Origin: Oasisia sp. SBJ-2009
Taxonomy: Eukaryota; Annelida; Polychaeta; Sabellida; Siboglinidae
NCBI GenBank assembly: GCA_964017155.1
Contig: OZ024856.1
Coordinates: 64,501-128,500 of the forward strand
Direction of reading: 5' to 3'
Length of the DNA: 64,000 bases
Positions 11,713 through 26,400 of the stretch are shown piece by piece (the stretch's first letter is position 1; every line of letters starts with the position of its first letter). The notes beneath the pieces are model-generated. The model was not told the DNA's origin, ran no database searches, and saw only the letters and a list, made by a program, of their open reading frames with translations. The translations under genes and the position numbers were made by a program.

Positions 11713-14700
11713 CGTCCGATCCGTCTACGGGGGATCAGTTGGGGAAGTATGTTTACATTCTTTTCAACAGAATTCCATGCCGACCGCTGGGTAAACGGCG
11801 GGAGTAATAATGAACCGCTAACTAGATGAGGTGTCAAGGCATTTGGCGACCTCAACAGGGTGATTGTTGCACAAATCGAGCAAAACGACAAAGTCCGATC
11901 CGTCTACGGGTGATCAGTTTTGAGAATCGAGAGAAACGGCCACGTTCGACGCGCCGGTCGGTCTTCTCGGGCGTGTGCCACGCACGGGTTGTAACTATGA
12001 CTCTCTCGACGAAACCAATTGACCGTGCGCGTCGTCTTGCCAACTTTTGGAAACAAATCGAGGAAAACGACAAAGTCCGATCCGTCTACGGGGGATCAGT
12101 TGGGGAAGCGTAAATGTATGTTTACATTATTTTCTACATAATTCCGTGCCGATCGCTGGGTAAACGGCGGCAGTAATAATGATGAACCACTAACTAGATG
12201 AGGTGACGAGGCATTTGGCGACCTTGTCAGGGTGATAGTTGCACAAATCGAGCAAAACGACAAAGTCCGATCCGTCTACGGGGGATCAGTTTTGAGAATC
12301 GAGAGAAACGGCCAAGCTCGACGCGCCGGTCTGTCTTCTCGAGCGTGTGCCACGCAAGGGGTGTAACTACGTCTCTCTCGAGGAAACCAACTGACCGTGC
12401 GCGTCGTCTTGCCAACTTTTCGAAACAAATCGAGGAAAACGTCAAAGTCCGATCCGTCTACGGGGGATCAGTTTTGAGAATCGAGAGAAACGGCCACGTT
12501 CGACGCGCCGGTCGGTCTTCTCGGGCGTGTGCCACGCACGGGTTGTAACTATGACTCTCTCGACGAAACCAATTGACCGTGCGCGTCGTCTTGCCAACTT
12601 TTGGAAACAAATCGAGGAAAACGACAAAGTCCGATCCGTCTACGGGGGATCAGTTGGGGAAGCGTAAATGTATGTTTACATTCTTTTCTACATAATTCCG
12701 TGCCGATCGCTGGGTAAACGGCGGCAGTAATAATGATGAACCACTAACTAGATGAGGTGACGAGGCATTTGGCGACCTTGTCAGGGTGATAGTTGCACGA
12801 ATCGAGGAAAACGACAAAGTCCGATCCGTCTACGAGGGATCAGTTTTGAGAATCGAGAGAAACGGCCAAGTTCGACGCGCCGGTCGGTCTTCTCGAGCGT
12901 GTGCCACGCAAGGGGTGTAACTACGTCTCTCTCGACGAAACCAACTGACCGTGCGCGTCGTCTTGCCAACTTTTAGAAACAAATCGAGGAAAACGCCAAA
13001 GTCCGATCCGTCTACCGGGGATCAGTTGGGAAAGTCTGTTTACATTCTTTTCAACAGAATTCCGTGCCGACCGCTGGGTAAACGGCGGGAGTAATAATGA
13101 ACCACTAACTACATGAGGTGACGAGGCATTTGGCGACCTTAACAGGGTGATAGTTGCACAAATCGAGGAAAACGACAAAGTCCGATCCGTCTACGGGGGA
13201 TCAGTTTTGAGAATCGAGAGAAACGGCCAAGTTCGACGCGCCGGTCGGTCTTCTCGGGCGTATTCCACGCACGGAGTGTAACTACGACTCTATCGACGAA
13301 ACCAACTAACCGTGCGCGTCGTCTTGCCAACTTTTGGAAACAAATCGAGGAAAACGACAAAGTCCGATCCGTCTACGGGGGATCAGTTGGGGTAGTCTGT
13401 TTACATTCTTTTCAACAAAATTCCGTGCCGACCGCTGGGTAAACGGCGGGAGTAATAATGAACCACTAACTACATGAGGTGACGAGGCATTTGTCGACCT
13501 TAACACGGTGATAGTTGCACAAATCGAGGAAAACGACAAAGTCCGATTCGTCTACGGGGGATCAGTTTTGAGAATCGAGAGAAACGGCCAAGTTCGACGC
13601 GCCGGTCGGTCTTCTCGGGCGTGTGCCACGCAAGGGGTGTAACTACGACTCCCTCGACGAAACCAACTGACCGTGCGCGTCGTCTTGCAAACTTTTGGAA
13701 ACAAATCGAGGAAAACGACAAAGTCCGATCCGTCTACGGGGGATCAGTTGGGGAAATCTGTTTACATTCTTTTCAACAGAATTCCGTGCCGACCGCTGGG
13801 TAAACGGCGGGAGTAATAATGGACCACTAACTAGATGAGGTGTCAAGACATTTGGCGACCTTTACAGGGTGATAGTTGCACAAATCGAGCAAAACGACAA
13901 AGTCCTATCCGTCTACGGGGGATCAGTTTTGAGAATCGAGAGAAACGGCCAAGTTCGACGCGCCGGTCGGTCTTGTCGGGCGTGTGCCACGCAAGGGGTG
14001 TAACTACGACTCTCTCGACGAAACCAACTGACCGTGCGCGTCGTCTTGCCAACTTTTGGAAACAAATCGAGGAAAACGACAAAGTCCGATCCGTCTACGG
14101 GGGATCAGTTGAGGAAGTCTGTTTACATTCTTTTCAACAGAATTCCGTGCCGACCGCTGGGTAAGCTGCGGGAGTAATAATGAACCACTAACTAGATGAG
14201 GTGACGAGGCATTTGGCGACCTTAACAGGGTGATAGTTGCACAAATCGAGGAAAACGACAAAGTCCGATCCGTCTACGGGGGATCAGTTTTGAGAATCGA
14301 GAGAAACGGCCAAGTTCGACGCGCCGGTCGGTCTTCTCGGGGGTATTCCACGCACGGAGTGGAACTACGACTCTCTCGACGAAACCAGCTGACCGTGCGC
14401 GTCGTCTTGCCAACTTTTGGAAACAAATCGAGGAAAACGACAAAGTCCGATCCGTCTACGGGGGATCAGTTGGGGAAGTCTGTTTACATTCTTTTCAACA
14501 AAATTCCGTGCCGACCGCTGGGTAAACGGCGGGAGTAATAATGAACCACTAACTAGATGAGGTGACGAGGCATTTGGCGACCTTAACAGGGTGATAGTTG
14601 CACAAATCGAGGAAAACGACAAAGTCCGATCCGTCTACGGGGGATCAGTTTTGAGAATCGAGAGAAACGGCCAAGTTGGACGCGCCGGTCGGTCTTCTCG

Positions 14701-15173
14701 GGCGTATTCCACGCACGGAGTGTAACTACGACTCTATCGACGAAACCAATTAACCGTGCGCGTCGTCTTGCAAACTTTTGGAAACAAATCGAGGAAAACG
14801 ACAAAGTCCGATCTGTCTACGGGGGATCAGTTGGGGAAGCGTAAATGTCTGTTTACATTCTTTTCAACAGAATTCCGTGCCGACCGCTGGGTAAACGGCG
14901 GGAGTAATACTGAACCACTAACTAGATGAGGTGTCAAGACATTTGGCGACCTTAACAGGGTGATAGTTGCACAAATCGAGCAAAACGACAAAGTCCGATC
15001 CGTCTAATGGGGATCAGTTTTGAGAATCGAGAGAAACGGTCAAGTTCGACGCGCCGGTCGGTCTTCTCGGGCGTGTGCCACGCAAGGGGTGTAACTACGA
15101 CTCTCTCGACGAAACCAACTGACCGTGCGCGTCGTATTGCCAACTTTTGGAAACAAATCGAGGAAAACGACAA
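11713..15173. repeat. Full HOR copy 2 (3,461 bp)
   Basis: Same ten-unit order and exact length as the previous copy. It carries ccaagctcgacg, tacgagggatc and gtaagctgcgg at equivalent places. It differs at aattaacc and cttgcaaac near 14,750-14,770. Confidence 0.92.
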
Positions 15174-16986
15174 AGTCCGATCCGTCTACGGGGGATCAGT
15201 TGGGGTAGTCTGTTTACATTCTTTTCAACAAAATTCCGTGCCGACCGCTGGGTAAACGGCGGGAGTAATAATGAACCACTAACTACATGAGGTGACGAGG
15301 CATTTGTCGACCTTAACACGGTGATAGTTGCACAAATCGAGGAAAACGACAAAGTCCGATTCGTCTACGGGGGATCAGTTTTGAGAATCGAGAGAAACGG
15401 CCAAGTTCGACGCGCCGGTCGGTCTTCTCGGGCGTGTGCCACGCAAGGGGTGTAACTACGACTCCCTCGACGAAACCAACTGACCGTGCGCGTCGTCTTG
15501 CAAACTTTTGGAAACAAATCGAGGAAAACGACAAAGTCCGATCCGTCTACGGGGGATCAGTTGGGGAAATCTGTTTACATTCTTTTCAACAGAATTCCGT
15601 GCCGACCGCTGGGTAAACGGCGGGAGTAATAATGGACCACTAACTAGATGAGGTGTCAAGACATTTGGCGACCTTTACAGGGTGATAGTTGCACAAATCG
15701 AGCAAAACGACAAAGTCCTATCCGTCTACGGGGGATCAGTTTTGAGAATCGAGAGAAACGGCCAAGTTCGACGCGCCGGTCGGTCTTGTCGGGCGTGTGC
15801 CACGCAAGGGGTGTAACTACGACTCTCTCGACGAAACCAACTGACCGTGCGCGTCGTCTTGCCAACTTTTGGAAACAAATCGAGGAAAACGACAAAGTCC
15901 GATCCGTCTACGGGGGATCAGTTGAGGAAGTCTGTTTACATTCTTTTCAACAGAATTCCGTGCCGACCGCTGGGTAAGCTGCGGGAGTAATAATGAACCA
16001 CTAACTAGATGAGGTGACGAGGCATTTGGCGACCTTAACAGGGTGATAGTTGCACAAATCGAGGAAAACGACAAAGTCCGATCCGTCTACGGGGGATCAG
16101 TTTTGAGAATCGAGAGAAACGGCCAAGTTCGACGCGCCGGTCGGTCTTCTCGGGGGTATTCCACGCACGGAGTGGAACTACGACTCTCTCGACGAAACCA
16201 GCTGACCGTGCGCGTCGTCTTGCCAACTTTTGGAAACAAATCGAGGAAAACGACAAAGTCCGATCCGTCTACGGGGGATCAGTTGGGGAAGTCTGTTTAC
16301 ATTCTTTTCAACAAAATTCCGTGCCGACCGCTGGGTAAACGGCGGGAGTAATAATGAACCACTAACTAGATGAGGTGACGAGGCATTTGGCGACCTTAAC
16401 AGGGTGATAGTTGCACAAATCGAGGAAAACGACAAAGTCCGATCCGTCTACGGGGGATCAGTTTTGAGAATCGAGAGAAACGGCCAAGTTGGACGCGCCG
16501 GTCGGTCTTCTCGGGCGTATTCCACGCACGGAGTGTAACTACGACTCTATCGACGAAACCAATTAACCGTGCGCGTCGTCTTGCAAACTTTTGGAAACAA
16601 ATCGAGGAAAACGACAAAGTCCGATCTGTCTACGGGGGATCAGTTGGGGAAGCGTAAATGTCTGTTTACATTCTTTTCAACAGAATTCCGTGCCGACCGC
16701 TGGGTAAACGGCGGGAGTAATACTGAACCACTAACTAGATGAGGTGTCAAGACATTTGGCGACCTTAACAGGGTGATAGTTGCACAAATCGAGCAAAACG
16801 ACAAAGTCCGATCCGTCTAATGGGGATCAGTTTTGAGAATCGAGAGAAACGGTCAAGTTCGACGCGCCGGTCGGTCTTCTCGGGCGTGTGCCACGCAAGG
16901 GGTGTAACTACGACTCTCTCGACGAAACCAACTGACCGTGCGCGTCGTATTGCCAACTTTTGGAAACAAATCGAGGAAAACGACAA
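15174..16986. repeat. Recombinant HOR copy (1,813 bp)
   Basis: Five units (361 x4, 369). At about 15,160-15,175 the marker unit joins directly to a unit normally found mid-HOR: aacgacaaagtcc replaces the usual aacgacaacgtcc. The junction falls inside the 49-bp motif, as expected for out-of-register crossover between motif copies. Confidence 0.88.
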
Positions 16987-19900
16987 CGTCCGATCCGTCT
17001 ACGGGGGATCAGTTGGGGAAGTATGTTTACATTCTTTTCAACAGAATTCCATGCCGACCGCTGGGTAAACGGCGGGAGTAATAATGAACCGCTAACTAGA
17101 TGAGGTGTCAAGGCATTTGGCGACCTCAACAGGGTGATTGTTGCACAAATCGAGCAAAACGACAAAGTCCGATCCGTCTACGGGTGATCAGTTTTGAGAA
17201 TCGAGAGAAACGGCCACGTTCGACGCGCCGGTCGGTCTTCTCGGGCGTGTGCCACGCACGGGTTGTAACTATGACTCTCTCGACGAAACCAATTGACCGT
17301 GCGCGTCGTCTTGCCAACTTTTGGAAACAAATCGAGGAAAACGACAAAGTCCGATCCGTCTACGGGGGATCAGTAGGGGAAGCGTAAATGTATGTTTACA
17401 TTATTTTCTACATAATTCCGTGCCGATCGCTGGGTAAACGGCGGCAGTAATAATGATGAACCACTAACTAGATGAGGTGACGAGGCATTTGGCGACCTTG
17501 TCAGGGTGATAGTTGCACAAATCGAGCAAAACGACAAAGTCCGATCCGTCTACGGGGGATCAGTTTTGAGAATCGAGAGAAACGGCCAAGTTCGACGCGC
17601 CGGTCTGTCTTCTCGAGCGTGTGCCACGCAAGGGGTGTAACTACGTCTCTCTCGAGGAAACCAACTGACCGTGCGCGTCGTCTTGCCAACTTTTCGAAAC
17701 AAATCGAGGAAAACGTCAAAGTCCGATCCGTCTACGGGGGATCAGTTTTGAGAATCGAGAGAAACGGCCACGTTCGACGCGCCGGTCGGTCTTCTCGGGC
17801 GTGTGCCACGCACGGGTTGTAACTATGACTCTCTCGACGAAACCAATTGACCGTGCGCGTCGTCTTGCCAACTTTTGGAAACAAATCGAGGAAAACGACA
17901 AAGTCCGATCCGTCTACGGGGGATCAGTTGGGGAAGCGTAAATGTATGTTTACATTCTTTTCTACATAATTCCGTGCCGATCGCTGGGTAAACGGCGGCA
18001 GTAATAATGATGAACCACTAACTAGATGAGGTGACGAGGCATTTGGCGACCTTGTCAGGGTGATAGTTGCACGAATCGAGGAAAACGACAAAGTCCGATC
18101 CGTCTACGGGGGATCAGTTTTGAGAATCGAGAGAAACGGCCAAGTTCGACGCGCCGGTCGGTCTTCTCGAGCGTGTGCCACGCAAGGGGTGTAACTACGT
18201 CTCTCTCGACGAAACCAACTGACCGTGCGCGTCGTCTTGCCAACTTTTAGAAACAAATCGAGGAAAACGCCAAAGTCCGATCCGTCTACCGGGGATCAGT
18301 TGGGAAAGTCTGTTTACATTCTTTTCAACAGAATTCCGTGCCGACCGCTGGGTAAACGGCGGGAGTAATAATGAACCACTAACTACATGAGGTGACGAGG
18401 CATTTGGCGACCTTAACAGGGTGATAGTTGCACAAATCGAGGAAAACGACAAAGTCCGATCCGTCTACGGGGGATCAGTTTTGAGAATCGAGAGAAACGG
18501 CCAAGTTCGACGCGCCGGTCGGTCTTCTCGGGCGTATTCCACGCACGGAGTGTAACTACGACTCTATCGACGAAACCAACTAACCGTGCGCGTCGTCTTG
18601 CCAACTTTTGGAAACAAATCGAGGAAAACGACAAAGTCCGATCCGTCTACGGGGGATCAGTTGGGGTAGTCTGTTTACATTCTTTTCAACAAAATTCCGT
18701 GCCGACCGCTGGGTAAACGGCGGGAGTAATAATGAACCACTAACTACATGAGGTGACGAGGCATTTGTCGACCTTAACACGGTGATAGTTGCACAAATCG
18801 AGGAAAACGACAAAGTCCGATTCGTCTACGGGGGATCAGTTTTGAGAATCGAGAGAAACGGCCAAGTTCGACGCGCCGGTCGGTCTTCTCGGGCGTGTGC
18901 CACGCAAGGGGTGTATCTACGACTCTCTCGACGAAACCAACTGACCGTGCGCGTCGTCTTGCAAACTTTTGGAAACAAATCGAGGAAAACGACAAAGTCC
19001 GATCCGTCTACGGGGGATCAGTTGGGGAAATCTGTTTACATTCTTTTCAACAGAATTCCGTGCCGACCGCTGGGTAAACGGCGGGAGTAATAATGGACCA
19101 CTAACTAGATGAGGTGTCAAGACATTTGGCGACCTTTACAGGGTGATAGTTGCACAAATCGAGCAAAACGACAAAGTCCTATCCGTCTACGGGGGATCAG
19201 TTTTGAGAATCGAGAGAAACGGCCAAGTTCGACGCGCCGGTCGGTCTTGTCGGGCGTGTGCCACGCAAGGGGTGTAACTACGACTCTCTCGACGAAACCA
19301 ACTGACCGTGCGCGTCGTCTTGCCAACTTTTGGAAACAAATCGAGGAAAACGACAAAGTCCGATCCGTCTACGGGGGATCAGTTGAGGAAGTCTGTTTAC
19401 ATTCTTTTCAACAGAATTCCGTGCCGACCGCTGGGTAAACTGCGGGAGTAATAATGAACCACTAACTAGATGAGGTGACGAGGCATTTGGCGACCTTAAC
19501 AGGGTGATAGTTGCACAAATCGAGGAAAACGACAAAGTCCGATCCGTCTACGGGGGATCAGTTTTGAGAATCGAGAGAAACGGCCAAGTTCGACGCGCCG
19601 GTCGGTCTTCTCGGGGGTATTCCACGCACGGAGTGGAACTACGACTCTCTCGACGAAACCAGCTGACCGTGCGCGTCGTCTTGCCAACTTTTGGAAACAA
19701 ATCGAGGAAAACGACAAAGTCCGATCCGTCTACGGGGGATCAGTTGGGGAAGTCTGTTTACATTCTTTTCAACAAAATTCCGTGCCGACCGCTGGGTAAA
19801 CGGCGGGAGTAATAATGAACCACTAACTAGATGAGGTGACGAGGCATTTGGCGACCTTAACAGGGTGATAGTTGCACAAATCGAGGAAAACGACAAAGTC

Positions 19901-20447
19901 CGATCCGTCTACGGGGGATCAGTTTTGAGAATCGAGAGAAACGGCCAAGTTGGACGCGCCGGTCGGTCTTCTCGGGCGTATTCCACGCACGGAGTGTAAC
20001 TACGACTATATCGACGAAACCAACTAACCGTGCGCGTCGTCTTGCCAACTTTTGGAAACAAATCGAGGAAAACGACAAAGTCCGATCCGTCTACGGGGGA
20101 TCAGTTGGGGAAGCGTAAATGTCTGTTTACATTCTTTTCAACAGAATTCCGTGCCGACCGCTGGGTAAACGGCGGGAGTAATACTGAACCACTAACTAGA
20201 TGAGGTGTCAAGACATTTGGCGACCTTAACAGGGTGATAGTTGCACAAATCGAGCAAAACGACAAAGTCCGATCCGTCTAATGGGGATCAGTTTTGAGAA
20301 TCGAGAGAAACGGTCAAGTTCGACGCGCCGGTCGGTCTTCTCGGGCGTGTGCCACGCAAGGGGTGTAACTACGACTCTCTCGACGAAACCAACTGACCGT
20401 GCGCGTCGTATTGCCAACTTTTGGAAACAAATCGAGGAAAACGACAA
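16987..20447. repeat. Full HOR copy 3 (3,461 bp)
   Basis: Ten-unit order as in copies 1 and 2, but a mosaic of variants. It has gtaaactgcgg like the copies at 1,865-7,149, actatatcg (20,006) like copy 1, and its own gtgtatctac at about 18,913. Confidence 0.92.
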
Positions 20448-23400
20448 CGTCCGATCCGTCTACGGGGGATCAGTTGGGGAAGTATGTTTACATTCTTTTC
20501 AACAGAATTCCATGCCGACCGCTGGGTAAACGGCGGGAGTAATAATGAACCGCTAACTAGATGAGGTGTCAAGGCATTTGGCGACCTCAACAGGGTGATT
20601 GTTGCACAAATCGAGCAAAACGACAAAGTCCGATCCGTCTACGGGTGATCAGTTTTGAGAATCGAGAGAAACGGCCACGTTCGACGCGCCGGTCGGTCTT
20701 CTCGGGCGTGTGCCACGCACGGGTTGTAACTATGACTCTCTCGACGAAACCAATTGACCGTGCGCGTCGTCTTGCCAACTTTTGGAAACAAATCGAGGAA
20801 AACGACAAAGTCCGATCCGTCTACGGGGGATCAGTTGGGGAAGCGTAAATGTATGTTTACATTATTTTCTACATAATTCCGTGCCGATCGCTGGGTAAAC
20901 GGCGGCAGTAATAATGATGAACCACTAACTAGATGAGGTGACGAGGCATTTGGCGACCTTGTCAGGGTGATAGTTGCACAAATCGAGCAAAACGACAAAG
21001 TCCGATCCGTCTACGGGGGATCAGTTTTGAGAATCGAGAGAAACGGCCAAGTTCGACGCGCCGGTCTGTCTTCTCGAGCGTGTGCCACGCAAGGGGTGTA
21101 ACTACGTCTCTCTCGAGGAAACCAACTGACCGTGCGCGTCGTCTTGCCAACTTTTCGAAACAAATCGAGGAAAACGTCAAAGTCCGATCCGTCTACGGGG
21201 GATCAGTTTTGAGAATCGAGAGAAACGGCCACGTTCGACGCGCCGGTCGGTCTTCTCGGGCGTGTGCCACGCACGGGTTGTAACTATGACTCTCTCGACG
21301 AAACCAATTGACCGTGCGCGTCGTCTTGCCAACTTTTGGAAACAAATCGAGGAAAACGACAAAGTCCGATCCGTCTACGGGGGATCAGTTGGGGAAGCGT
21401 AAATGTATGTTTACATTCTTTTCTACATAATTCCGTGCCGATCGCTGGGTAAACGGCGGCAGTAATAATGATGAACCACTAACTAGATGAGGTGACGAGG
21501 CATTTGGCGACCTTGTCAGGGTGATAGTTGCACGAATCGAGGAAAACGACAAAGTCCGATCCGTCTACGGGGGATCAGTTTTGAGAATCGAGAGAAACGG
21601 CCAAGTTCGACGCGCCGGTCGGTCTTCTCGAGCGTGTGCCACGCAAGGGGTGTAACTACGTCTCTCTCGACGAAACCAACTGACCGTGCGCGTCGTCTTG
21701 CCAACTTTTAGAAACAAATCGAGGAAAACGCCAAAGTCCGATCCGTCTACCGGGGATCAGTTGGGAAAGTCTGTTTACATTCTTTTCAACAGAATTCCGT
21801 GCCGACCGCTGGGTAAACGGCGGGAGTAATAATGAACCACTAACTACATGAGGTGACGAGGCATTTGGCGACCTTAACAGGGTGATAGTTGCACAAATCG
21901 AGGAAAACGACAAAGTCCGAGCCGTCTACGGGGGATCAGTTTTGAGAATCGAGAGAAACGGCCAAGTTCGACGCGCCGGTCGGTCTTCTCGGGCGTATTC
22001 CACGCACGGAGTGTAACTACGACTCTCTCGACAAAACCAACTGACCGTGCGCGTCGTCTTGCCAACTTTTGGAAACAAATCGAGGAAAACGACAAAGTCC
22101 GATCCGTCTACGGGGGATCAGTTGGGGAAGTCTGTTTACATTCTTTTCAACAGAATTCCGTGCCGACCGCTGGGTAAACGGCGGGAGTAATAATGAACCA
22201 CTAACTAGATGAGGTGACGAGGCATTTGGCGACCTTAACAGGGTGATAGTTGCACAAATCGAGGAAAACGACAAAGTCCTATCCGTCTACGGGGGATCAG
22301 TTTTGAGAATCGAGAGAAACGGCCAAGTTCGACGCGCTGGTCGGTCTTCTCGGCCGTATTCCACGCACGGAGTGTAACTACGACTCTCTCGACGAAACCA
22401 ACTGACCGTGCGCGTCGTCTTGCCAACTTTTGGAAACAAATCGAGGAAAACGACAAAGTCCGATCCGTCTACGGGGGATCAGTTGGGGAAGCGTAAATGT
22501 CTGTTTACATTCTTTTCAACAGAATTCCGTGGCGACCGCTGGGTAAACGGCGGGAGTAATAATGAACCACTAACTAGATGAGGTGTCAAGACATTTGGCG
22601 ACCTTAACAGGGTGATAGTTGCACAAATCGAGCAAAACGACAAAGTCCGATCCGTCTACGGGGGATCAGTTTTGAGAATCGAGAGAAACGGCCAAGTTCG
22701 ACGCGCCGGTCGGTCTTCTCGGGCGTATTCCACGCACGAAGTGGAACTACGACTCTCTCGACGAAACCAAATGACCGTGCGCGTCGTCTTGCCAACTTTT
22801 GGAAACAAATCGAGGAAAACGACAAAGTCCGATCCGTCTACGGGGGATCAGTTGGGGAAGTCTGTTTACATTCTTTTCAACAAAATTCCGTGCCGACCGC
22901 TGGGTAAACGGCGGGAGTAATAATGAACCACTAACTAGATGAGGTGACGAGGCATTTGGCGACCTTAACAGGGTGATAGTTGCACAAATCGAGGAAAACG
23001 ACAAAGTCCGATCCGTCTACGGGGGATCAGTTTTGAGAATCGAGAGAAACGGCCAAGTTCGACGCGCCGGTCGGTCTTCTCGGGCGTGTGCCACGCAAGG
23101 GTTGTAACTACGACTCTCTCGACGAAACCAACTGACCGTGCGCGTCGTCTTGCCAAGTTTTGGAAACAAATCGAGGAAAACGACAAAGTCCGATCCGTCT
23201 ACGGGGGATCAGTAGTGGAAGCGTAAATGTCTGTGTACATTCTTTTCAACATAATTCCGTGCCGACCGCTGGGTAAACGGAGGGAGTAATAATGAACCAC
23301 TAACTAGATGAGGTGACGAGGCGATTGGCGACCTTAACACGGTGATAGTTGCACAAATCGAGGAAAACGACAAAGTCCGATTCGTCTACGGGGGATCAGT

Positions 23401-26400
23401 TTTGAGAATCGAGAGAAACGGCCAAGTTCGACGCGCCGGTCGGTCTTCTCGGGCGTGTGACACGCAAGGGGTGTAACTACGACTCTCTCGACGAAACCAA
23501 CTGACCGTGCGCGTCGTCTTGCAAACTTTTGGAAACAAATCGAGGAAAACGACAAAGTCCGATCCGTCTACGGGGGATCAGTTGGGGAAATCTGTTTACA
23601 TTCTTTTCAACAGAATTCCGTGCCGACCGCTGGGTAAACGGCGGGAGTAATAATGAACCACTAACTAGATGAGGTGTCAAGACATTTGGCGACCTTAACA
23701 GGGTGATAGTTGCACAAATCGAGCAAAACGACAAAGTCCGATCCGTCTACGGGGGATCAGTTTTGAGAATCGAGAGAAACGGCCAAGTTCGACGCGCCGG
23801 TCGGCCTTCTCGGGCGTGTGCCACGCAAGGGGTGTAACTACCACTCTCTCGACGAAACCAACTGACCGTGCGCGTCGTCTTGCCAACTTTTGGAAACAAA
23901 TCGAGGAAAACGACAAAGTCCGATCCGTCTACGGGGGATCAGTTGGGGAAGTCTGTTCACATTCTTTTCAACAAAATTCCGTGCCGACCGCTGGGTAAAC
24001 GGCGGGAGTAGTAATGAACCACTAACTAGATGAGGTGACGAGGCATTTGGCGACCTTAACAGGGTGATAGTTGCACAAATCGAGGAAAACGACAAAGTCC
24101 GATCCGTCTACGGGGTATCAGTTTTGATAATCGAGAGAAACGGCCAAGTTCGACGCGCCGGTCGGTCTTCTCGGGCGTGTGCCACGCAAGGGTTGTAACT
24201 ACGACTCTCTCGACGAAAGCAACTGACCGTGCGCGTCGTCTTGCCAAGTTTTGGAAACAAATCGAGGAAAACGACAAAGTCCGATCCGTCTACGGGGGAT
24301 CAGTAGTGGAAGCGTAAATGTCTGTGTACATTCTTTTCAACAGAATTCCGTGCCGACCGCTGGGTAAACGGAGGGAGTAATAATGAACCACTAACTAGAT
24401 GAGGTGACGAGGCGATTGGCGACCTTAACACGGTGATAGTTGCACAAATCGAGGAAAACGACAAAGTCCGATTCGTCTACGGGGGATCAGTTTTGAGAAT
24501 CGAGAGAAACGGCCAAGTTCGACGCGCCGGTCGGTCTTCTCGGGCGTGTGCCACGCAAGGGGTGTAACTACGACTCTCTCGACGAAACCAACTGACCGTG
24601 CGCGTCGTCTTGCAAACTTTTGGAAACAAATCGAGGAAAACGACAAAGTCCGATCCGTCTACGGGGGGATCAGTTGGGGAAATCTGTTTACATTCTTTTC
24701 AACAGAATTCCGTGCCGACCGCTGGGTAAACGGCGGGAGTAATAATGAACCACTAACTAGATGAGGTGTCAAGACATTTGGCGACCTTAACAGGGTGATA
24801 GTTGCACAAATCGAGCAAAACGACAAAGTCCGATCCGTCTACGGGAGATCAGTTTTGGGAATCGAGAGAAACTGCCAAGTTCGACGCGCCGGTCGGTCTT
24901 CTCGGGCGTGTGCCACGCAAGGGGTGTAACTACGACTCTCTCGACGAAACCAACTGACCGTGCGCGTCGTCTTGCCAACTTTTGGAAACAAATCGAGGAA
25001 AACGACAAAGTCCGATCCGTCTACGGGGGATCAGTTGGGGAAGCGTAAATGTATGTTTACATTATTTTCTACATAATTCCGTGCCGATCGCTGGGTAAAC
25101 GGCGGCAGTAATAATGATGAACCACTAACTAGATGAGGTGACGAGGCATTTGGCGACCTTGTCAGGGTGATAGTTGCACAAATCGAGCAAAACGACAAAG
25201 TCCGATCCGTCTACGGGGGATCAGTTTTGGGAATCGAGAGAAACGGCCAAGTTCGACGCGCCGGTCGGTCTCCTCGGGCGTGTGCCACGCACGGGGTGTA
25301 ACTACGACTCTCTCGACGAAACCAACTGACCGTGCGCGTCGTCTTGCCAACTTTTGGAAACAAATCGAGGAAAACGACAAAGTCCGATCCGTCTACGGGG
25401 GATCAGTTTTGAGAATCGAGAGAAACGGCCACGTTCGACGCGCCGGTCGGTCTTCTCGGGCGTGTGCCACGCACGGGTTGTAACTACGACTCTCTCGACG
25501 AAACCAATTGACCGTGCGCGTCGTCTTGCCAACTTTTGGAAACAAATCGAGGAAAACGACAAAGTCCGATCCGTCTACGGGGGATCAGTTGGGGAAGCGT
25601 AAATGTATGTTTACATTCTTTTCTACATAATTCCGTGCCGACCGCTGGGTAAACGGCGGGAGTAATAATGAACCACTAACTAGATGAGGTGACGAGGCAT
25701 TTGGCGACCTTAACAGGGTGATAGTTGCACAAATCGAGGAAAACGACAAAGTCCTATCCGTCTACGGGGGATCAGTTTTGAGAATCGAGAGAAACGGCCA
25801 AGTTCGACGCGCTGGTCGGTCTTCTCGGCCGTATTCCACGCACGGAGTGTAACTACGACTCTCTCGACGAAACCAACTGACCGTGCGCGTCGTCTTGCCA
25901 ACTTTTGGAAACAAATCGAGGAAAACGACAAAGTCCGATCCGTCTACGGGGGATCAGTTGGGGAAGCGTAAATGTCTGTTTACATTCTTTTCAACAGAAT
26001 TCCGTGGCGACCGCTGGGTAAACGGCGGGAGTAATAATGAACCACTAACTAGATGAGGTGTCAAGACATTTGGCGACCTTAACAGGGTGATAGTTGCACA
26101 AATCGAGCAAAACGACAAAGTCCGATCCGTCTACGGGGGATCAGTTTTGAGAATCGAGAGAAACGGCCAAGTTCGACGCGCCGGTCGGTCTTCTCGGGCG
26201 TGTGCCACGCAAGGGTTGTAACTACGACTCTCTCGACGAAACCAACTGACCGTGCGCGTCGTCTTGCCAAGTTTTGGAAACAAATCGAGGAAAACGACAA
26301 AGTCCGATCCGTCCACGGGGGATCAGTAGTGGAAGCGTAAATGTCTGTGTACATTCTTTTCAACAGAATTCCGTGCCGACCGCTGGGTAAACGGAGGGAG

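Larger units (their letters stand above)
1..21913. repeat. Satellite array, domain 1 (3,461-bp HOR family)
   Basis: Uninterrupted head-to-tail array of 361-, 369- and 372-bp units with 182-bp half units. The same ordered set of unit variants recurs: 361, 372, 182, 372, five of 361, then 369, with another 361 at the join, giving 3,461 bp per full HOR. Private variants recur at the same place in successive copies, for example the unit with gtctaatgggg at about 1,691, 3,880, 6,980, 8,080, 11,541, 15,003, 16,816 and 20,277. I see no gene in it. Short open frames exist on both strands, but they are copies of the same repeat, and the minus-strand ones begin with TTG. The array runs off the left edge. 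Confidence 0.97.
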
